A stretch of DNA of 38,149 nucleotides, taken from contig CAMTFK010000015.1 in the NCBI GenBank assembly GCA_947071285.1, positions 1-38,149 of the forward strand. The letters run 5' to 3'. Source of the stretch: an uncultured Bacteroides sp. (GTDB lineage: Bacteria; Bacteroidota; Bacteroidia; Bacteroidales; Bacteroidaceae). The position numbers and the translations under genes are program-made. This document shows, in pieces, positions 31,811 through 38,149 of the stretch (the stretch's first letter is position 1; every line of letters begins with the position of its first letter). The notes below the pieces were generated by a model that saw only the letters and a program-made list of their open reading frames with translations, was not told where the DNA came from and searched no databases.

Positions 31811-33520
31811 TTATTTCCCGACACCATTCTCATTGAAAGCAGTGACTAAAAAATAATATTCCGAATCTCTATTGAAATAACGAGCTTCATACTGGTTGTC
31901 GTAAACTACCATGGAGTGGGTAAGTTTCTCTTTCTGCGTTCCCCAACGCAAAATATAGCCAGTCACATTATCCTGCGGTTCCCAACTAAAACGGTAGATA
32001 CGTTTATCATTTTCATCACGTGAAGCCTGGAAGCCTGTTACTGCAGCAGGAACTTTACCACCACCCTGACCGAAAACACGTAAATCGAACAAAGAGAAAC
32101 AACCTTCCATATCTTTCGTATTGTAAATTCTCAGGTATTGCATTTTTGCAGGAGCATTCAAAGTATGCAGTTTATGAGGAGCATCTTTCTCGTTCTTTTC
32201 TTCATCAACCAGACGAGTCCAATTCTTCCCATCAGTTGAACCTTCAATATAATATTGGTAAACCACCGGTCCATGAGGAGCATGAACATTGAAGTTGTGA
32301 TCGGCAAAATTGACTTGGATAGCATTTATCTCCATTAATTTGCCGAGGTCCATTTGCAACCACTCGCCCTTATTACCAGTTTGGGCAGCCCACCAGGTTT
32401 CTACCTGCTCATCGTTCGCTAACTCAGGTTCATAACCTTCAAGAGAGGAAGATGCGGATACCTTTTTCTTATACGAAAGTAAGTTCCAACCCATGTTGAT
32501 ATCTTCTTTTTCAAAGTCTACTTTCCTATCGGGAATGCAGAAAGGATAATCAGCAAAAGTGGTAAGCGCATACATACCGTATTTATCAGAAACAACTACC
32601 GGGAATATACCTAAACGGCGTTCAAACCAATGGCGCACGGAAATTGTCATAGAGGCTACATGCCAATAATTGCCATACTTATCTTTGAATGTATGGCCAT
32701 GTCCTGCACCACCGATAAAGCCACCGGGTTTAAAAGAAAAAGGATTGTCTTCTACATATTCAAAGGGGCCTAACGGATTATCACCCACATAATTACCATC
32801 ACCATAAATACGATATTGGGTACCGGGAGCAGCATATTGCAAGTAATAACGCCCATTATGTTTCAGTACACAGGGACCTTCATTCCAGCCTTGACGCGGT
32901 TCTTCATTATTCTTTCCGGGAACTTCCCAACCATATTTATCACCATTATGTTCAATCAGCGATTTAGGTTCTCCGATAGCACAGAAACCATTCTTCGGAT
33001 CTACTTCTACACCCACAATCGGATCTACGTCAGAACATCCCCAATATAGATAGACCTTTCCATCATCATCTTTAAAGAAAGCCGGATCATGCTGACGGTA
33101 AGTCAACTTTGTATCCACTTCCTCCCAAGTATCCGTCTCAGGATGGGCATTCTTGAAAATTCGGGTATTTCCGCTGGATGCAGTAAAGTAAAGCGTATCA
33201 CCATAAACAAGAATGGTAGGAGCATAATCTTCCAAGGTCGGAATAGTAGTACAGGGAATATACTCCCATTTGGCCAGATCTTCGGAACGCCAGTAACCAC
33301 CGGATTTGGAAGCAAACATGTAATAATATCCCTTGAAATATTCCAGTACCGGATCGGCAGCTTCGCGCCGTGACTCCTCGTTCGGTTGAAAACGATAGTT
33401 CAAGTCTATAGGATTGGTAACAATCCTTTCATTCTGAACTATTTTCTGTTCTGTTGATGCACAACTTACTATCAGTCCTGAGACCAAAGCTATGCTCATT
33501 AATTTGGCAATGTTTTTCAT
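31811..33520 (-). CDS. GH43-like hydrolase with F5/8-type and FN3-like modules, lipoprotein
   Basis: The 569-aa product has a lipoprotein signal (VSC, Cys20). A five-bladed propeller domain (about residues 45-345) has a complete GH43-type triad: Asp56 in AADPVLEYFKGYYYMFAS, Asp145 in QHDPAFFKDDDGKVYLYWG, and Glu214 in WNEGPCVLKHNGRYYLQYA. A discoidin/F5/8 type C (CBM32-like) module follows at about 360-485 (WWAAQTGNKGEWLQMDLGKLMEINAIQVNF, YYIEGSTDGKNWTRL), then an FN3-like domain (about 490-569). It is unlike the two small GH43 proteins of this locus and probably has another specificity. Its ATG overlaps the GH31 stop in an ATGA arrangement, so translation is coupled. Confidence 0.85.
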   Translation of the reverse strand: MKNIAKLMSIALVSGLIVSCASTEQKIVQNERIVTNPIDLNYRFQPNEESRREAADPVLEYFKGYYYMFASKSGGYWRSEDLAKWEYIPCTTIPTLEDYAPTILVYGDTLYFTASSGNTRIFKNAHPETDTWEEVDTKLTYRQHDPAFFKDDDGKVYLYWGCSDVDPIVGVEVDPKNGFCAIGEPKSLIEHNGDKYGWEVPGKNNEEPRQGWNEGPCVLKHNGRYYLQYAAPGTQYRIYGDGNYVGDNPLGPFEYVEDNPFSFKPGGFIGGAGHGHTFKDKYGNYWHVASMTISVRHWFERRLGIFPVVVSDKYGMYALTTFADYPFCIPDRKVDFEKEDINMGWNLLSYKKKVSASSSLEGYEPELANDEQVETWWAAQTGNKGEWLQMDLGKLMEINAIQVNFADHNFNVHAPHGPVVYQYYIEGSTDGKNWTRLVDEEKNEKDAPHKLHTLNAPAKMQYLRIYNTKDMEGCFSLFDLRVFGQGGGKVPAAVTGFQASRDENDKRIYRFSWEPQDNVTGYILRWGTQKEKLTHSMVVYDNQYEARYFNRDSEYYFLVTAFNENGVGK

Positions 33521-35841
33521 AATAGTTTTATATTAAGTTTCTTTCCTTTGTATGCTACGTTTACAGTCTGCGATACATTATCCAAACCAAGCCCATCCTG
33601 TCCGTTCACAAGAGTAATGCGGAAATTACGTTCTTTCAGCATCCCATCATAACCTCCTTCACAAGGATAGATGGTAAACTGTTTCTTTCTGTCATTCCAT
33701 GTCATGCGGATAGTGGTGTACTTTCCTTTTTCATAATTATAATTATCACCTTCATCCTCATATAAGATAAATTCCCCATCAGCACCGGGATAGATACGGA
33801 TTTGCAGATTATCCCATGGCTTCTCGGTTGCATACTGCACGGAAGGTCCTACAGGAATGATGGAACCGGCTTTCACATACAGCGGAATTATATCGATAGG
33901 AGCATTGCGGGTAATCTCACGTCCGCCATCCTGCATTTCACCTGTCCAGAAATCAATCCAACGGGTTCCCTCAGGCAAATATAAAGAACGACTTCGGCTT
34001 GTACTGGTAACCGGAGCTACCAGAATAGACTTACCAAACATATATTCATCACCTAAGTCCAGCACCTTTTTGTCTGTCGGAAAATCAGAAAATAAGGCAC
34101 GCATCAGACTTCCGCCATTGGAAGTAACATCCCATGATGCAGAATAAATGTAAGGAAGTAAGCGATAGCGGAGATTAATCATCTTCTCTTGCGCATCGAA
34201 AGCCCAATCACCCCGATTCCCAAACTGAAAAATCTCACGTGGAGTATTCGTACCGTGTGAACGCATCATACCGGTAAAAACGGAAAACTGCATCCAGCGT
34301 ACATACAATTCCTGATAAGCCGGATTCTTCACACCACCAGGGAAATGATTGGCTGTATAGAATCCACCGATATCCGAGTTCCAGTAAGGTATGCCCGAAA
34401 GTGAGAAGTTCAGGGCAGCAGAAATCTGGTTACGTAGCACATCCCAGGCAGCAACAACATCCCCCGACCACGACTGAGCGCTGTAACGCTGCTGTCCGGC
34501 AAAGGCGGAACGCGTCAGGATAAAAACACGTTTATCAGAAGTCACTGTCCGTTGATGTTCGTAGACACCACCTACACTGACTAATGGAAAGGCATTACGC
34601 ACCTTGCGGAAAGAGCCCAGATAAGTTTGATAATCGTAATCCTCTTCTTTAATCGGATTATGTTCCGGTTCAGTAGCATCCAGCCACCAACTGTCCATGC
34701 CGATGCTGAACATCTGCTCGTTCAAGTGCTTCCAGTAAATATCTCTTGCCACAGGATCGTAAGCATCATATACCTTAACGCCGGAGTTCTGCGGAAAAGT
34801 CTCGTGTGCCATCAGTTTGTTATGTCGTTCAAAATCTTTATACGGATTAGTAGCCGGACCAAAGGAAGGCCAAACAGAAATCATTGCATGGGCATTCAGA
34901 CTATGCACCTCATCCAACATCTTTTTAGGATTGGGAAACAGAGGGTTGCGGAACTCTATCGCATTCCAGTCTGCATGGTCTTCTCCCCAATAGCGCCAAT
35001 CCTGTACAATGCCATCCAGAGGAATTTGCAGATCACGATACTTCTTCACTACCCCGACCAACTCATCTTGGCTGACATAACGTTCTCTGGACTGGTTGAA
35101 ACCAAATGACCAAAGCGGGAACATGGGAGCCTGTCCGGTGAGGTCGCGCAATCCTGCCACGACTCTATCAGCACCCCCGCCATATACAAAGTAATAATCA
35201 CACAAATCTCCGACTTCCGACTCAAAAGTCATTCCCTGCTCATTGTCTGTAAAGGTAGTAGCAGAATAGTTATCCCAAAACAAAGCGTATCCTTTGGCAG
35301 AGTGAATCAATGGAATATAAATCTCCATATTGACCTGCCGCATAACCATTGTCTGATTCCGCTGATTCATCCGTCCCTGCTGGTGCTGTCCCAACCCATA
35401 AATAGCCTCATCAGCATCCAGGCGGAAACTCTGGCGAACCTTATATGTAGACATTCCTGCATCATCGAATGGAGTAAAACCGACAGAAGAAGGTTTTTCC
35501 GCTAACAGGACTTTTCCGTCCTTATCCGTAAAACAGACCTGATTCTTTGCGATATCCAGAGAAACAGACAATTCGGAAGTAATAAGTGTCATCCGGTTAT
35601 CCTTCTCCTGCAATTTATATTTCACATTTTCCGGTCGCTTGACAACCGAAAGAGACTGTTTTTCCGGTAGTTTTCCCGAAGGATATTTCTTCACGCGTAT
35701 GATAGAAGGAGAAAAACATTCTAGTTCCACACAGACTGTTCCGGCCTCTACTTTCACTCCATTGGAGATACGCGATACAGCCTGTCCCCATAATGGGACA
35801 AGCTGCATACAAATACATAAGAATGCTAAAAGTTTTTTCAT
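33517..35841 (-). CDS. GH31-family alpha-glycosidase, secreted
   Basis: GH31 enzymes are retaining alpha-glucosidases, alpha-xylosidases and relatives. The 774-aa protein has a signal peptide ending at LWGQ, an N-terminal beta-sandwich (about 25-235), a TIM barrel with DGIVQDWRYWG, the nucleophile Asp388 in DSWWLDATEPEHNP, ILTRSAFAGQQRYSAQSWSGD with acid/base Asp461, and SDIGGF, then C-terminal beta domains ending in a DUF5110-like region (YPGADGEFILYEDEGDNYNYEKGKYTTIRM). The W-W-L-D-A-T-E-P form is also found in alpha-xylosidase-type members, but glucose versus xylose cannot be decided by eye. It is 17 nt from the GH3 gene and overlaps the GH43 gene by 4 nt. Confidence 0.92.
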   Translation of the reverse strand: MKKLLAFLCICMQLVPLWGQAVSRISNGVKVEAGTVCVELECFSPSIIRVKKYPSGKLPEKQSLSVVKRPENVKYKLQEKDNRMTLITSELSVSLDIAKNQVCFTDKDGKVLLAEKPSSVGFTPFDDAGMSTYKVRQSFRLDADEAIYGLGQHQQGRMNQRNQTMVMRQVNMEIYIPLIHSAKGYALFWDNYSATTFTDNEQGMTFESEVGDLCDYYFVYGGGADRVVAGLRDLTGQAPMFPLWSFGFNQSRERYVSQDELVGVVKKYRDLQIPLDGIVQDWRYWGEDHADWNAIEFRNPLFPNPKKMLDEVHSLNAHAMISVWPSFGPATNPYKDFERHNKLMAHETFPQNSGVKVYDAYDPVARDIYWKHLNEQMFSIGMDSWWLDATEPEHNPIKEEDYDYQTYLGSFRKVRNAFPLVSVGGVYEHQRTVTSDKRVFILTRSAFAGQQRYSAQSWSGDVVAAWDVLRNQISAALNFSLSGIPYWNSDIGGFYTANHFPGGVKNPAYQELYVRWMQFSVFTGMMRSHGTNTPREIFQFGNRGDWAFDAQEKMINLRYRLLPYIYSASWDVTSNGGSLMRALFSDFPTDKKVLDLGDEYMFGKSILVAPVTSTSRSRSLYLPEGTRWIDFWTGEMQDGGREITRNAPIDIIPLYVKAGSIIPVGPSVQYATEKPWDNLQIRIYPGADGEFILYEDEGDNYNYEKGKYTTIRMTWNDRKKQFTIYPCEGGYDGMLKERNFRITLVNGQDGLGLDNVSQTVNVAYKGKKLNIKLL

Positions 35842-35858
35842 AATATCAGTGACAATGG

Positions 35859-38149
35859 TTAAAGAGATAGCACTTTATATTTAGTGGTAAATACAACAGG
35901 CGCATCACTGTCTTTATCCACATGGAAAGGTATCAATTTCTCTTCTCCCGGAGCCAGTTCATAATGAACATTATCTCCTGTTTTCTGGCCACCAACATAC
36001 ATATCAATCTTACCGGTATCCATTAAAGTACCATTGTTCTTAACAGACACCCAAACTGTTTTCTGGTTCTTCACCAAATTTTCTTCTACTTTGAACAACG
36101 TCAGACCGAAATCTGCAGCAAATTCATGGGTATATTCAAGCATACCGGACACGCCTTTTCCGGCATCTGTATAACCGACACTATCTTTAATACGGTCTTT
36201 AGCCACATATTGAGGACTAACACCACCGACTAATATCTTGAATTCTCCCTTCTCTACCACTCTATCCATATGGTCATTGAGCAATGATAAATCATAAGGC
36301 GTCAATTCAAAAGATACTGTCTTTGATTCACCCGGCTTCAGATTGATACGAGTGAAGTCCTTCAATTCCGTAATACGCGTCTTTACACTGGCATACATAT
36401 CAGTGATATACAATTGGACAACTTCATCACCAGCACGTTGCCCTACGTTTTCCACAGTTGCCTGCACAATAATATTGCCATTGTCTTTCTCCTGCACTTT
36501 CAGACCTGAATATTCAAAAGAGGTATAACTCAAACCATATCCAAAATAGTAGAGAGGATAATATTCCAAATCAGAATATTCATAACGGCGACCGGAAGTT
36601 TTAAAGTTATAGTAGAGAGGCAACTGACCTACGTGCTGCGGGAAAGTCATCGGCAAACGACCGGCAGGATTATAATCTCCGAATAACACATCTGCTGTAG
36701 CCGGTCCACCTTCTTGTCCCGGTAACCAATTAACAATAATAGCTTTACACAACTTTGATGCTTTTGTCAGATTATAAGGGCGACCAGCCTGAAGCACCAA
36801 TACAACCGGTTTCCCTGTAGCACAAACAGCTTCCAGCAACTCTTGTTGTTTGCCCGGCAGAATCAAAGTTGCATAGTCATGGTTTTCACCGGATGTTTTG
36901 TAAACATCTGTCGTAGCTTCACTGGTTGAACAATCTCCCAAAACCATAACTACCACATCTGCTTGGGAAGCAGCTTTGACTGCCTTAGGAATATTTGTCT
37001 CACTCAAGTTTGTAAAGTCGCAACCTTGCTCATAAATTACTTTCGTCTGCTTGCCCACAGCCTGTTTGATACCCGTCAATACAGATTTCAACTGACCGGG
37101 CAGCAATTTCGGAGTATAGTCACCCGGCTGAAGGTCATCTGCTCCGGGACCTAATACGGCAATCGAACGGATTTCCTTATCCAAAGGCAATATATTTTCC
37201 TTATTCTCCAACATTACGATAGACTCCCGGGCTGCCTGACGTGCCATTTCTTTATGGCTGTCCGAATTCCATCCCGGATATATTTTATTCCAGTCCAAAG
37301 GTTTATTGGGAGCCTTTTCAAACAGTTCATTACGGAACATCATACGCAGCATAGTGCGACAAACGTTATCCAGATTTTCCATGTTGAGGCGACCATCCTT
37401 TGCTGCTTGTATCACCTCTTTATCATTATAAGTGTCGCCACAGTTTGTAGCAATACCTGCTGCCAATGCCTGATTAGCTGCTTCAATCTTATCTTTTGCC
37501 GTGTAGTGTTTGCGCGCTGTTAAGTTACCGATAGCACCGCAGTCACTAACTATAAAACCATCAAAACCCCATTCTTCGCGCAAGATATTATGCAACAACT
37601 CTTTACTTTTTGCAACCGGCACTCCCAGAAAGTCTGAGTAAGCCATCATCAACGACTGGCAATCATAATTACGAATAACATGACGGAACGGAACCAGATG
37701 CACCTCACGCATTTCCCGTTCGGACAATCCTATATCATGAGAATCGCGGCCACCCAACGGAGCACCATGACCGCCGAAATGTTTCGGAGTAGTAAACAAG
37801 CCTTTAGACTGATACCCTTTGATCCATGCCCCACCAATCTGTGACACCAGCACCGGGTCTTCGCCAAATGTTTCTTCGCAACGTCCCCAACGGGCATCTT
37901 GTGCTACATCCAGCACCGGAGACCATGCCTGCATGGTACCTGCCGCGAGAGTTTCATCACCGACAGCCATTGCTATTTCCTCTGCCAGTTTCTTATTCCA
38001 GGTTGCTCCCATCGCCAATGCCTGCGGAAAAATAGTTGCTCCACTACCATAAGAGAAACCATGCACAGCCTCTACTTTCGTGATGGGCGGCACGTATAAA
38101 TGAGGAATACCGGGAATACCCCATCCTTCACGAATCAATTCCATTTTAT
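35859..38149 (-). CDS. GH3-family beta-glycosidase, 5' end outside the window
   Basis: The frame stays open to the window edge; a Lys codon precedes the Met at 38144, so the N-terminal part and any signal peptide are cut off. The visible ~760 residues contain the GH3 plan: AVHGFSYGSGATIFPQALAMGATWN, SPVLDVAQDARWGRCEETFGEDP, TPKHFGGHGAPLGGRDSHD, nucleophile Asp in GFDGFIVSDCGAIGNL, the second domain with SGENHDYATLILPGKQ (candidate acid/base Glu), and a C-terminal fibronectin-like domain, plus a further beta-rich tail (about the last 90 residues). It has no PA14 insertion, unlike the GH3 at 9788-12385. It heads the GH31-GH43 operon as far as the window shows. Beta-glucosidase or beta-xylosidase are the likely activities. 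Confidence 0.93.
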   Translation of the reverse strand, partial: KMELIREGWGIPGIPHLYVPPITKVEAVHGFSYGSGATIFPQALAMGATWNKKLAEEIAMAVGDETLAAGTMQAWSPVLDVAQDARWGRCEETFGEDPVLVSQIGGAWIKGYQSKGLFTTPKHFGGHGAPLGGRDSHDIGLSEREMREVHLVPFRHVIRNYDCQSLMMAYSDFLGVPVAKSKELLHNILREEWGFDGFIVSDCGAIGNLTARKHYTAKDKIEAANQALAAGIATNCGDTYNDKEVIQAAKDGRLNMENLDNVCRTMLRMMFRNELFEKAPNKPLDWNKIYPGWNSDSHKEMARQAARESIVMLENKENILPLDKEIRSIAVLGPGADDLQPGDYTPKLLPGQLKSVLTGIKQAVGKQTKVIYEQGCDFTNLSETNIPKAVKAASQADVVVMVLGDCSTSEATTDVYKTSGENHDYATLILPGKQQELLEAVCATGKPVVLVLQAGRPYNLTKASKLCKAIIVNWLPGQEGGPATADVLFGDYNPAGRLPMTFPQHVGQLPLYYNFKTSGRRYEYSDLEYYPLYYFGYGLSYTSFEYSGLKVQEKDNGNIIVQATVENVGQRAGDEVVQLYITDMYASVKTRITELKDFTRINLKPGESKTVSFELTPYDLSLLNDHMDRVVEKGEFKILVGGVSPQYVAKDRIKDSVGYTDAGKGVSGMLEYTHEFAADFGLTLFKVEENLVKNQKTVWVSVKNNGTLMDTGKIDMYVGGQKTGDNVHYELAPGEEKLIPFHVDKDSDAPVVFTTKYKVLSL

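Noticed and set aside
7413..38099. Long plus-strand open frames across the PUL
   Set aside because: They are antisense shadows of minus-strand genes whose motifs and signal peptides are unambiguous; none shows a recognisable domain.

Overview
The window looks like chromosomal DNA of a gut Bacteroides or a close relative. The grounds are the uppS-bamA-skp-skp-murI-proB block, a SusC/SusD pair with a DUF3823 lipoprotein, many Cys-lipobox lipoproteins and secreted glycosidases, and promoters matching the Bacteroidetes -7 box TAnnTTTG. No rRNA, tRNA, CRISPR array, transposase or integrase was seen.

Left block (1-6722, plus strand), housekeeping: the 3' end of uppS, bamA, two tandem skp/ompH chaperone genes, a strong terminator, murI, a 78-aa DUF2007-type gene and proB. 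The first four serve envelope assembly (undecaprenyl carrier lipid, outer-membrane protein insertion and chaperoning). murI supplies D-glutamate for peptidoglycan, and proB starts proline synthesis.

Boundary (6723-7355): non-coding. It holds a hairpin terminator after proB, a possible small RNA, a pentanucleotide repeat, a degenerate array of 22-nt period, and the terminator of the leftward genes.

Right block (7356-38149, all minus strand): a large polysaccharide utilization locus (PUL). In transcription order: GH3 (runs off the window), GH31, GH43 with F5/8-type and FN3-like modules; terminator; 22-nt array; promoter and leader; DUF4988-type surface lipoprotein, SusC, SusD, DUF3823 lipoprotein, GH71/99-like lipoprotein, palindromic array, GH38, an unassigned secreted putative glycosidase, a second GH71/99-like protein; promoter and GH43; terminator and promoter; GH92, GH3 with PA14, GH43, GH30; terminator. 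GH38, GH92 and GH99-like enzymes suggest an alpha-mannose-containing target. GH3 and GH30 suggest beta-glucosidic linkages, GH43 pentose side chains, and GH31 an alpha-glucoside or alpha-xyloside. A fungal cell-wall heteroglycan is a reasonable but unproven guess. No regulator gene lies in the window.

Most notable signals: (1) three PUL promoters carry ATTAA-N7-TTAA exactly 39 nt upstream of TAnnTTTG, a candidate shared activator site; (2) three intergenic arrays, each 3' of a PUL gene, have 22- or 11-nt periodicity but unrelated sequence words; (3) a 14-codon leader ORF ending in Pro-Pro-Pro-Glu lies in the 5' leader of the SusC/SusD unit; (4) an unassigned 412-aa secreted protein sits among known glycosidases; (5) two GH99-like paralogues keep an E-x-x-E-G-T motif, and one has an acidic lipoprotein surface-export signal.
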